This document shows positions 28,694 through 35,906 of a stretch of 64,000 nt of DNA, piece by piece. Both the position numbers and the translations under genes were made by a program. The notes beneath the pieces are model-generated. The model made no database searches. It had not been told where the DNA came from and worked only from the letters and a program-made list of their open reading frames with translations. Source of the stretch: Streptomyces sp. S465 (GTDB lineage Bacteria > Actinomycetota > Actinomycetes > Streptomycetales > Streptomycetaceae); NCBI RefSeq assembly GCF_026898115.1, contig NZ_CP114036.1, forward strand, positions 8,674,001 through 8,738,000. Direction: 5' to 3'. The stretch's first letter is position 1. Each line of letters begins with the position of its first letter.

Positions 28694-28840
28694 AGTGCAC
28701 CACCTCGATTTTCGGAATGACAGGAGAGGGGACAGCGGCCGCTGATCCGGTCGTGCCCCGATCAGCGGCGCCCCGAAACCCTTTTGACGGAAAAGAAGGA
28801 AACGGATCGCGCGGGGGAACTGAAAGGGACGGGCGAACGA

Positions 28841-28947
28841 CTTCCTGAGGGGCCCACCATAAGCAGGGGCCCATAAGTGAAGGACCCCATAAGTGAGGGA
28901 CCCCTTATAAGCGAGGGGACCACCATACGTGCGGGAACCTCAGGAAG
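28841..28947. repeat. Degenerate tandem repeats enclosed by a 10-bp inverted repeat
   Basis: CTTCCTGAGG (28841-28850) and its complement CCTCAGGAAG (28938-28947) enclose about five imperfect direct repeats of 15-18 bp with the core GGRCCC-CATAAGYGA. The tract is the main feature of the 333-base gap between the sigma factor (from 29027) and the small Cys-rich gene. I see no convincing gene in it. As RNA it could fold into a long stem with several internal hairpins. Confidence 0.65.
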
Positions 28948-29026
28948 AACGGCCGGCCCGGGTGCGGTGGCGGGCGAGCGGTCGCGCCGCCTCCACCGCA
29001 CCCGGGTGTCCGTCACCGAACCGGCG

Positions 29027-29653
29027 TCAGACCATGGCCCCGGCCGTGGCCGGTACCCGGGGAGCGCCGATCCGGGCCGCCGCCGCCGGCTCCGGGCCGG
29101 CTGGTTCACCCTCCTCGGCGGTGAGCTGAGTGATCAGGGTTTCCCGGGCCCTGGCCACGCGGGAGCGGATCGTGCCGACGGGGCAACGCGCCACGGCGGC
29201 GGCCTCCGGGTAGGTCAGCCCCAGCAGCTGGGTGAGCACGAACGCCTCCCGCCGGGCCCTGGGCAGCGCGGCGAGCAGTTCGCCGAGGGCGACGCTCTCG
29301 TCGAAGCCCGGTACACCGCGCGGCTGACTCCGTTCCGCGGCCGCCTGCCAGTCGTCGGTCGCGGCGACCCTGGGGCGGGCCGCCAGCCGCCGGATCCGGT
29401 CGGCCACCACTCTGCGCGCGATCACCAGCAGCCAGGTACGCGCCGACGACCTCCCCTGGAATCCGGGGAGGCTGCGCAGCGCGCGCAGATAGGTGTCCTG
29501 CACCAGATCGTCCACCGCCTGCGGGTCACCGCTCAGGTGCGCCACATAGCGGCGGACGTCCGGGCGGGTGGCGCGGACGAACTCCTCCACGGCGACCGGG
29601 TCACCGGCACGGGCCGCGAGTGCCCATGACGTCACGGCGGCGTCGTCACGCAT
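29027..29653 (-). CDS. ECF RNA polymerase sigma factor
   Basis: A 208-residue sigma-70 family member with only regions 2 and 4. Region 2 reads DDLVQDTYLRALRSLPGFQGRSSARTWLLVIARRVVADRIRR, and region 4 reads LPRARREAFVLTQLLGLTYPEAAAVARCPVGTIRSRVARARETL. GGGGAGG lies 6 bases before ATG 29653. A zinc-finger protein of anti-sigma type starts 49 bases away on the other strand. Its position inside the copper gene region suggests control of copper or cell-envelope genes, as has been proposed for M. tuberculosis SigC. The regulon is inference. Confidence 0.9.
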   Translation of the reverse strand: MRDDAAVTSWALAARAGDPVAVEEFVRATRPDVRRYVAHLSGDPQAVDDLVQDTYLRALRSLPGFQGRSSARTWLLVIARRVVADRIRRLAARPRVAATDDWQAAAERSQPRGVPGFDESVALGELLAALPRARREAFVLTQLLGLTYPEAAAVARCPVGTIRSRVARARETLITQLTAEEGEPAGPEPAAAARIGAPRVPATAGAMV

Positions 29654-29702
29654 CCCGCACCTCCCCGCACCGGCCACCACTCGCGTCGGAGAGGATGGGG
29701 AC

Positions 29703-29927
29703 ATGTCGTGCTCGCGGATCCGAACCGCCCTCTCCGCCCGTCTCGACGGTGAGGAGCTGCCGCCGGGGGTCACCGAGGAACAGGTGGCGGCCCACCTCGA
29801 GGCGTGTGCCGCCTGCCGGCTGTGGGAGACCCGGGCCCAGCGGCTCACCGAGCACATCGCGCGACTGACGGAGGCGGACACCACCCACGGCGGAGGAACA
29901 GCGGGACGGCCGCGCCGGCCGTTCTGA
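29703..29927 (+). CDS. Zinc-finger (zf-HC2) protein, anti-sigma factor candidate
   Basis: A 74-residue soluble protein. Its core HLEACAACRLW fits the HxxxCxxC zinc motif of ZAS anti-sigma factors, preceded by SCSRIRTALSARLDGEE, the typical first helix. It has no membrane segment, so it would act in the cytoplasm, possibly as a redox or metal switch on the ECF sigma factor encoded divergently at 29653. Divergent rather than co-transcribed placement is unusual. Confidence 0.8.
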   Translation: MSCSRIRTALSARLDGEELPPGVTEEQVAAHLEACAACRLWETRAQRLTEHIARLTEADTTHGGGTAGRPRRPF

Positions 29928-30140
29928 AGCTCCGGCGCGCTGCCATGGGCGCCGCACGGAGGGGAATACGGGATCGGGCACCGATGGCCTCGGCATCCGG
30001 ACAGGAAACATCATCGGGAGTCCTTCGTATGATCCGGTCACCGTGTCGCACGGCACCGGCACAATGAGTGACCAGGGCGCGGCAGCCTCGGCGGTGCGAT
30101 GGCGCACCCGGGCGCGCCCCGGTGGGGAACGGACCGGCTG

Positions 30141-30920
30141 TCAGCGGACAGCGGGCACCGGCGGCGGACCCCGCAGGGAAATGGCGTTGGCGAGCAGGAG
30201 TTCCCGTGCGGCGCGGCGCGGCTTCTCCCGTGTGACACGGGCGGACGGCAGGACGTCGGGAATGACGACGCCGAAGACGACGAGCAGCGGGGCGAACAAC
30301 CGGATGGCCGCCGCGCGCGCCAACTGGAAGGCCGCGCGCTCGCCGCCCCACAGCCACCACGCGCTCAGGACGGCGACCAGAAGGTGTGCGGCGAGCATGC
30401 CGGACATGGTTCCGTGCATGCCGTCGTGCGCCATGGACGGCACCGTCATGGCCATATGACCGGCCGTCATCCCACCGCCGGCGTGCCCGTGTTCCGCCAT
30501 GGCGGGGGCCGCGTCCCGGAGCAGTCCGCCCAGCCCGGCGTCCCGGACCACCCGCGCGGCGTCGCCCTCGGCAAGCGGGGCACGCCCCGGTCCGCACAGC
30601 AGGAGGTCGGCCCAGCGCCGGGACAGCGACGGCCCGGAGCCACTGCCGCCGTCCAGAGCCTGGCCGAACGAGAACGCGGTGTGCAGCGCCGCCTGTGTGC
30701 CCACGGTGAGCAACCCCACCGCCACCGGGCCGCGCTCACGGCCGGCACAACACCACGCACCGGCGACCGCGGCCGCCAAGGCGCCCAGCAGGGTCGGCAA
30801 GGGCACCCGGACACCCGATGTCACCACGTGTCCCAGGGCCGCGAGCAGCACGCAGACCACCGCGAACACCGCGGCCCGCACCGTTCTGAGCATCCGCCCC
30901 GCATCCATGACGCCGCTCAT
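30141..30920 (-). CDS. Multi-pass membrane protein with Met/His-rich loop
   Basis: A protein of about 259 residues with hydrophobic helices near residues 12-32, 40-55, 60-75, 170-190 and 200-225. The loop before the fourth helix is rich in His and Met (MAEHGHAGGGMTAGHMAMTV and HDGMHGTMSGM), a pattern of copper-binding segments in membrane copper proteins. It is transcribed divergently from the PepSY gene. The start ATG 30920 has only a weak ribosome site; Met at 30908 is an alternative. A copper-handling role is inferred from composition and context. Confidence 0.72.
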   Translation of the reverse strand: MSGVMDAGRMLRTVRAAVFAVVCVLLAALGHVVTSGVRVPLPTLLGALAAAVAGAWCCAGRERGPVAVGLLTVGTQAALHTAFSFGQALDGGSGSGPSLSRRWADLLLCGPGRAPLAEGDAARVVRDAGLGGLLRDAAPAMAEHGHAGGGMTAGHMAMTVPSMAHDGMHGTMSGMLAAHLLVAVLSAWWLWGGERAAFQLARAAAIRLFAPLLVVFGVVIPDVLPSARVTREKPRRAARELLLANAISLRGPPPVPAVR

Positions 30921-31145
30921 CGTCTCAGCGGGGCGGGAACGCCGGACGGCCGGGTGCCGTACGAGGTGCGCGACGGACACACTTTCGGCCGGCTCCCGCA
31001 CGAGAGGTTCCCGTCGGCCACCCGTTCGACCACACTCCGTGGTGCGCGTCACGCCACCGCTCCGGAACTCCTGTCTCCGGAGGCCCGACTACTGGACCGG
31101 TACGGCTCCGGCCGACCGGTCACCGGCCCCGACCCAGGAGTTCCC

Positions 31146-32645
31146 ATGTCCGCCGAGCCCGTTGTCCCCGACACCGAGGACGGAACACCGCCGCCGGACG
31201 CGCCGCCGCCCGGCGCCGCGCCCCGGACAGCGGACTTGGGCGGCGGCCCGCGCGGCTGGTCGGGCCTGCGCCCGCTGGTCCTGCGACTGCACTTCTACGC
31301 GGGCGTCCTCGTCGCGCCCTTCCTGCTCGTCGCCGCCGTGACCGGGCTGTTGTACGCGGCCTCCACCCAGGCCGAGAACATCGTCTACGACCATGAGCTC
31401 CGGGTCCCGGCCGGTACGAGCGAACTGCCCCTGTCCCAGCAGATCGCCGCCGCCCGCAAGGCCCACCCCGAGGGCGAGATCAGCGCGATCCGCCCCTCGC
31501 CGGAGGCGGGCGCGACGACCCGGGTGCTGCTCTCCGGCGTCAAGGGCGTCGACCCCGAACACACACTGGCCGTCTTCGTGAACCCGTACACCGGTGAGGT
31601 GCGCGGCGCGCTGGAGCAGTACGGAACCAGCGGTGCGCTGCCGCTGCGCACATGGATCGACGACCTGCACCGCAATCTGCACCTCGGCGACACCGGCCGG
31701 CTCTACAGCGAACTCGCCGCCAGCTGGCTGTGGGTGATCACCGGTGGCGGGCTGGTGCTGTGGCTCGCCCGCCGCCGCACGGGCCCGGTGAAGCGGAAGC
31801 TGCGCGCGACCGCGTTCCCGGACCGCTCCGCCACGGGGCGCAGAAGGGCGATGTCCTTTCACGGCTCGGTCGGCGTCTGGGCGGCGCTGGGGCTGTTCTT
31901 CCTGTCCGCGACCGGTCTGACGTGGTCCACCTACGCGGGCGCGAACGTCACCGACCTGCGCGCCGCCCTCGGCCAGGCCACGCCGGCCGTCAGCTCCGCC
32001 GTCGGCGGCGAACACGCCGGACACGGCTCCATGGACGGCATGGAGGGCATGGACATGGGCGGGTCGGGAGGACCCGGCGGCTCGTCCGCCGATGTCGGCT
32101 TCGACGCCGTCCTCAAGGCCGCCCGCGCCGAGGGCCTGGACAACCCGGTGGAGATCGTCCCGCCCGCCGGGCCCGGCACCGCGTACACCGTCAGCCAGAT
32201 CCAGCGCAGCTGGCCGGAGAAGCAGGACGCGGCCGCCGTCGACCCGGCGACCGGTCAGGTCACCGATGTGGTGCGGTTCGAGGACTATCCGCTGCTGGCC
32301 AAGCTCTCCCGCTGGGGCATCGACGCCCATATGGGGAGCCTGTTCGGGCTGCCCAACCAGATCGCCCTGGCCGTCCTCGCGCTCGCCCTGGTCTTCCTGA
32401 TCGTATGGGGCTACCGGATGTGGTGGCAGCGCGGCCGGGCCGGTGCCTTCGGCCGCCCCATCGCGCGTGGCGCCTGGCGTCAGGTGCCGTCGTACGTCCT
32501 GGCCTCGCTGGTCGTCGCGATCGGGGTGCTCGGCTACTACCTGCCGCTGCTCGGCATTCCGCTGGCCGCCTTCCTGGTCATCGACATCGCGCTCGGCCGC
32601 CTGGCCGACCGGCGTGGGAAACGGACCGGCGCGGCCGGCGCCTGA
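31146..32645 (+). CDS. PepSY-associated TM domain protein
   Basis: A 499-residue membrane protein of the PepSY_TM (PiuB/YcnJ-neighbour) type. It shows LVLRLHFYAGVLVAPFLLVAAVTGLLYA, two periplasmic PepSY-like regions (ARKAHPEGEISAIRPSP and AVDPATGQVTDVV), LHRNLHLGDTGRLYSELAASWLWVITGGG, and a final helix pair. A His/Met-rich stretch (EHAGHGSMDGMEGMDMGG) lies near residue 290. The family is linked to iron or copper transport and ferric reduction. AGGAG lies 6 bases before ATG 31146. Its setting with the CopA-like ATPase and Met/His-rich proteins favours copper. Confidence 0.87.
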   Translation: MSAEPVVPDTEDGTPPPDAPPPGAAPRTADLGGGPRGWSGLRPLVLRLHFYAGVLVAPFLLVAAVTGLLYAASTQAENIVYDHELRVPAGTSELPLSQQIAAARKAHPEGEISAIRPSPEAGATTRVLLSGVKGVDPEHTLAVFVNPYTGEVRGALEQYGTSGALPLRTWIDDLHRNLHLGDTGRLYSELAASWLWVITGGGLVLWLARRRTGPVKRKLRATAFPDRSATGRRRAMSFHGSVGVWAALGLFFLSATGLTWSTYAGANVTDLRAALGQATPAVSSAVGGEHAGHGSMDGMEGMDMGGSGGPGGSSADVGFDAVLKAARAEGLDNPVEIVPPAGPGTAYTVSQIQRSWPEKQDAAAVDPATGQVTDVVRFEDYPLLAKLSRWGIDAHMGSLFGLPNQIALAVLALALVFLIVWGYRMWWQRGRAGAFGRPIARGAWRQVPSYVLASLVVAIGVLGYYLPLLGIPLAAFLVIDIALGRLADRRGKRTGAAGA

Positions 32646-32729
32646 GCCGGCCACGGGGCGGCCGTCCGCGGCCCGCCGGACCGGGCCCCCTCCCGGCTTG
32701 CCGCTTTTGCCCGGCCGGCCCTACAGTTG

Positions 32730-32906
32730 GCGGGCCGTGGTGTACGGGAAGACCGGTGCGAAACCGGAGCGGCCCTCGCCACTGTGATCGGGGAGTTCCC
32801 GTCCCGTTCCGCGGTCGGTCGGACCGTGCCGCGGAGCCACTGGTCGCCCATGGCGGCCGGGAAGGCAGGGGCGGGCGCGGCGACCCGTCAGCCAGGAGAC
32901 CGGCCA
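32730..32906 (+). promoter_or_regulatory. Cobalamin riboswitch (class I)
   Basis: The aptamer landmarks occur in order: GGGAAGACCGGTGCGAAACC near 32745, CGCCACTGTGATCGGGGAG (32777-32795), AGCCACTGG (32835-32843) with CGGGAAGGC, then GACCCG and the B12 box AGCCAGGAGACCGGCC (32890-32905). Spacing and order match adenosylcobalamin-type riboswitches. It lies 45 bases upstream of the cobalt/nickel transporter start at 32951. B12 binding would be expected to lower transporter expression, probably at translation initiation. Confidence 0.93.
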
Positions 32907-32950
32907 CGGCATCTCACGAGATGATCCACGAGGTGCTGGAGCGTGATCGC

Positions 32951-34039
32951 ATGACCCTGCCCACCCCATCGCGATGGCGGCGCGAGGACACCGTCCGGAC
33001 CGCCGGGCTGCTGGCGGTGATACTCATCCTGCACGCCGTCGCCTTCGGTCTGCTCTTCCTGGTCGTGGCGCCCCGTCACTACGAGGTCGGCGCCAAGACG
33101 TTCGGCGTCGGCCTGGGCATCACCGCGTACACCCTGGGCATGCGGCACGCCTTCGACGCCGACCACATCGCCGCCATCGACAACACCACCCGCAAGCTGA
33201 TGGCGGACGGCAAGCGGCCGGTGTCCGTCGGCTTCTGGTTCGCGCTCGGCCACTCCGGTGTGGTGGTCGCCCTGGCCGCGCTGGTGGCCGGCGGGGCCCA
33301 ACTGGCCGGCACCCTGGTCAACGAGGACTCCGGGACCCACCAGGTGCTCGGCGCCGTCGGCACCACGGTCTCCGGCGCCTTCCTCTACCTCATCGCCGCG
33401 CTCAACCTGGTGGCCCTGCTGGGCATCCTGCGCGTCTTCAAGGCGATGCGCGCCGGACAGTACGACGAGACGGAACTGGAAGCACATCTGGACGCCCGTG
33501 GCTTCATGAACCGCGTCCTGGGCCGCTTCACCAAGTCCATCACCCGGCCGGGGCAGATGTTCCCGCTCGGCTTCCTCTTCGGGCTCGGCTTCGACACCGC
33601 CACCGAGGTGGCCCTGATGGTGATGGCCGGAAGCGGCGCGGCCGCCGGGCTGCCCTGGTACGCCATCCTGTGCCTGCCGCTGCTCTTCGCCGCCGGGATG
33701 AGCCTGTTCGACACCCTCGACGGCACCTTCATGAACGTCGCCTACCAGTGGGCGTTCGCCAACCCGGTCCGCAAGGTCTTCTACAACCTCGCCATCACGG
33801 GTCTGTCCATCGCGGTCGCCTTCCTCATCGGCACCATCGAGCTGATCAGCGTCCTGCACGACAAGCTCGAACTGCGGGACGCCGTCACCGGCTGGATCTC
33901 GGCGCTGAACCTGGACAACGTGGGCTTCATCATCGTCGGTCTGTTCGTGGTGGTGTGGGCCGCGGCGCTGGCCTACTGGCGGCTGGCCAAGGTCGAACAG
34001 CGCTGGGCCGTCCGTACCGCGCGCGCCGACGGCGGCTGA
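32951..34039 (+). CDS. NiCoT-family nickel/cobalt transporter
   Basis: A protein of about 362 residues with 7-8 helices that imports Co2+ or Ni2+. The family signature RHAFDADHIAAIDN (HX4DH) is present, with LGFDTATEVA and GMSLFDTLDG. Its regulation by a cobalamin riboswitch points to cobalt supply for B12 synthesis. ATG 32951 has GGAG 9 bases upstream; ATG 32921, ten codons earlier, lacks good spacing. A hairpin follows the stop. Confidence 0.92.
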   Translation: MTLPTPSRWRREDTVRTAGLLAVILILHAVAFGLLFLVVAPRHYEVGAKTFGVGLGITAYTLGMRHAFDADHIAAIDNTTRKLMADGKRPVSVGFWFALGHSGVVVALAALVAGGAQLAGTLVNEDSGTHQVLGAVGTTVSGAFLYLIAALNLVALLGILRVFKAMRAGQYDETELEAHLDARGFMNRVLGRFTKSITRPGQMFPLGFLFGLGFDTATEVALMVMAGSGAAAGLPWYAILCLPLLFAAGMSLFDTLDGTFMNVAYQWAFANPVRKVFYNLAITGLSIAVAFLIGTIELISVLHDKLELRDAVTGWISALNLDNVGFIIVGLFVVVWAAALAYWRLAKVEQRWAVRTARADGG

Positions 34040-34052
34040 CCCCAGCCTCCTC

Positions 34053-34076
34053 CATGTGCCCGGCGCCCGGCACATG
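34053..34076. terminator. Terminator hairpin
   Basis: CATGTGCC and GGCACATG (8-bp perfect stem, 8-base loop) lie between the convergent transporter (ends 34039) and the small coiled-coil gene (ends 34085). Confidence 0.6.
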
Positions 34077-34084
34077 TCCCGGCG

Positions 34085-34591
34085 TCACGGAATCTCGCCC
34101 ATCGCGTCGGGCTCCCACGCGTACACGGCGGTGACGGCCTTGACGAACGCGCGGTGGCGTTCCTCGATCTCCTGAGCCATCCAGGACTCCACCGGCTCCC
34201 CTTCCTCGAGGACACGATGCACCTGGACGCAGGTCAGCGACAACTCGTCGGCAGCGGTTCGGACCGTCGCGGGACCCACCACATCGACCCGCAGCCGAGC
34301 CGAGCGGAACCGTTGCCGCGCCGCCTCTGCCGCCTCCGCCGTCGTCGTCGGCTGGATGAGGGCGTCCGTGTACGCGTCGGTGGCGCTCAGGATGACCTGA
34401 TAGGCGTCATGCCGGGCCTGGAGGAGCCATCGCTTGGACTCCACCCGCGCCTGGTCCTCCACCTGCTGGCGTGCGGCCTGAACGGTCTTCTCGCCGCCGA
34501 TCCGCGCCGCCCGTGCCGAGAAACCGCCGCCGATGAGGGCACCCAGCAGGGCCACCAACCCGGCGAACAAGGCCGCGAGTCCTTGATCCAT
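34085..34591 (-). CDS. Hypothetical protein with N-terminal membrane anchor and long helix
   Basis: A 168-residue protein. One membrane segment (LAALFAGLVALLGALIGGGFSA) is followed by a long amphipathic helical region (GGEKTVQAARQQVEDQARVESKRWL) and further helices. GAAGGAG precedes ATG 34591 at 7 bases. Similar single-anchor helical proteins are common in streptomycetes without known function. It is not related in an obvious way to its neighbours. Confidence 0.72.
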   Translation of the reverse strand: MDQGLAALFAGLVALLGALIGGGFSARAARIGGEKTVQAARQQVEDQARVESKRWLLQARHDAYQVILSATDAYTDALIQPTTTAEAAEAARQRFRSARLRVDVVGPATVRTAADELSLTCVQVHRVLEEGEPVESWMAQEIEERHRAFVKAVTAVYAWEPDAMGEIP

Positions 34592-34676
34592 GAGGTCTCC
34601 TTCCCTCCCTGCGCACGGAATTACCGCCGTGGGGGGACGAGCGCAAGAGCCGCACGGTTCGACCCGACCCGACAAC

Positions 34677-34713
34677 GGCCGGCGCACCATCCGGGAAGGA
34701 CGATGCGCCGGCC
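34677..34713. terminator. Terminator hairpin after the degradative operon
   Basis: GGCCGGCGCA and TGCGCCGGCC (34677-34686 and 34704-34713) form a 10-bp stem that closes the minus-strand operon ending at 34729. Confidence 0.65.
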
Positions 34714-34728
34714 GGCTGCCGAGTGGGG

Positions 34729-34959
34729 TCACCGGGCTTCGGCCGCGGCGGTCCGCCCGGCCGCGCGGCCGAACACGGCGGCGCGCATGAGGGCGGCGCC
34801 CCGGGGACAGTCGCCGTGGAACAGCCCGCCGGTGGCTTCGCCGGCCGCGTACAGACCGGGCACCGGTACCCCGTCGTCATCAGCTTGATGTGCGGCGGCC
34901 CCGCGGAAGGGGCCGTGGCCGTGCGTGCGGAGCCGGCCCGGTTCGCCCTTCGGCTTCAC
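34729..34959 (-). pseudogene. C-terminal remnant of an FAD-dependent oxidoreductase
   Basis: About 76 codons read PVPGLYAAGEATGGLFHGDCPRGAALMRAAVFGRAAGR, the hallmark C-terminal FAD-binding end of fumarate reductase, tricarballylate dehydrogenase and KstD-type flavoproteins, which are normally 450-570 residues long. The GxGxxG N-terminal domain and catalytic domain are missing. A GTG at 34959 overlaps the stop of the upstream HMGL-like gene (GTGA), so the fragment may still be translated. I read it as the tail left by an internal deletion at the end of the operon. Confidence 0.65.
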
Positions 34960-35906
34960 CAGGCGAAGGCCAGTGGCTCCGCCGGCCGGCCGGCGGCCGG
35001 CACCGGGCCGGTGTGCCGGACGAACCCCTTGCCGGGGATGCCGACCTCGTCGGTCAGCCAGTTGGCGGTGTCGATGAGCCGGGACAGGTCGATTCCGGTG
35101 GACACTCCGGCCAGCTCCAGCAGCTGCACCGCGTCCTCGGTGCACACGCCGCCGCCCTGGGAGCCGGGCATGGCGGGATGGCCGCCGCTGCCGGCCAGTG
35201 AGGTGTCGATGGCGCGGACGCCGAGGTCGAGAAGGGGGAGCAGGGCTGCGAGACCCATGCCGCGTCCGTCGTGGATCTGCACGGTGAGGTGGTCGGCGGG
35301 CACGTGGGCGAGCGCGGCGGTGACGAGTTCGCGGATCTGGGGTGGCGCGGCGTAGCCGACGGAATCCGCGAGGATCCAGCGGTCCACCCCGATGTCGAGG
35401 AGCCGCCGGGCCAGCGGTTCGAGGTCCGCGGCGCCGCGGGCGGGGCCGGTGGGCCCGCCCCAGGCGAAGATGAGGTAGGTGTCGAGCACCAGGTCGCGGT
35501 CGGCGGCGAACGCCGCCATGCGCTCGAGTTCGGCGAGGGAGTCGGCGGTGGACCGGCCGATGTTGGCACGGGCGAATCCCTCGTCCACCGAGAGGAGGAA
35601 GGACGCCGTGTCGGCGCCGGCGTCGGCCGCGCGGGCGAGACCGCGCGTGTTGCCGACGCAAGCGCCCAGGGTGAGACCGGGAACCCGGGGGACCCGGGCG
35701 AACACCTCCGCGGCGTCGGCGAGACCCGGCACCAGGTCGGGCCGGACGAACGAGGACAGCTCGAACGAGCGGACACCGGCGTCGAGGAGCCGTCGCACCA
35801 GCTCGGTCTTCACCTCGGTGGGGACCGGGTGGTTCTGGAAGGTCAGGCGTGGCGCGATCTCGCGGATGCGCACATCGGGCTGGGGCACGGTGGGTTCCTC
35901 AGGCAT
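34956..35906 (-). CDS. HMG-CoA lyase-like DRE-TIM protein with altered active site
   Basis: A 316-residue TIM-barrel protein similar end to end to 3-hydroxy-3-methylglutaryl-CoA lyase. FELSSFVRPDLVPGLADAAEVF and TVQIHDGRGMGLA align with the family. Key residues differ: the usual PRDGLQ reads PRLTFQ (metal Asp lost), HxHD reads QIHD (one metal His lost), and GGCP with its loop Cys reads GGHP. It overlaps the upstream acyl-CoA synthetase by 8 bases. A C-C lyase acting on an acyl-CoA made in this operon is the simplest idea. True HMG-CoA lyase activity looks unlikely. Confidence 0.78.
   Translation of the reverse strand: MPEEPTVPQPDVRIREIAPRLTFQNHPVPTEVKTELVRRLLDAGVRSFELSSFVRPDLVPGLADAAEVFARVPRVPGLTLGACVGNTRGLARAADAGADTASFLLSVDEGFARANIGRSTADSLAELERMAAFAADRDLVLDTYLIFAWGGPTGPARGAADLEPLARRLLDIGVDRWILADSVGYAAPPQIRELVTAALAHVPADHLTVQIHDGRGMGLAALLPLLDLGVRAIDTSLAGSGGHPAMPGSQGGGVCTEDAVQLLELAGVSTGIDLSRLIDTANWLTDEVGIPGKGFVRHTGPVPAAGRPAEPLAFAW

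Noticed and set aside
30043..30140. Small plus-strand gene after the anti-sigma candidate
   Set aside because: The frame runs on antisense into the membrane protein gene, has no ribosome site and no conserved features.
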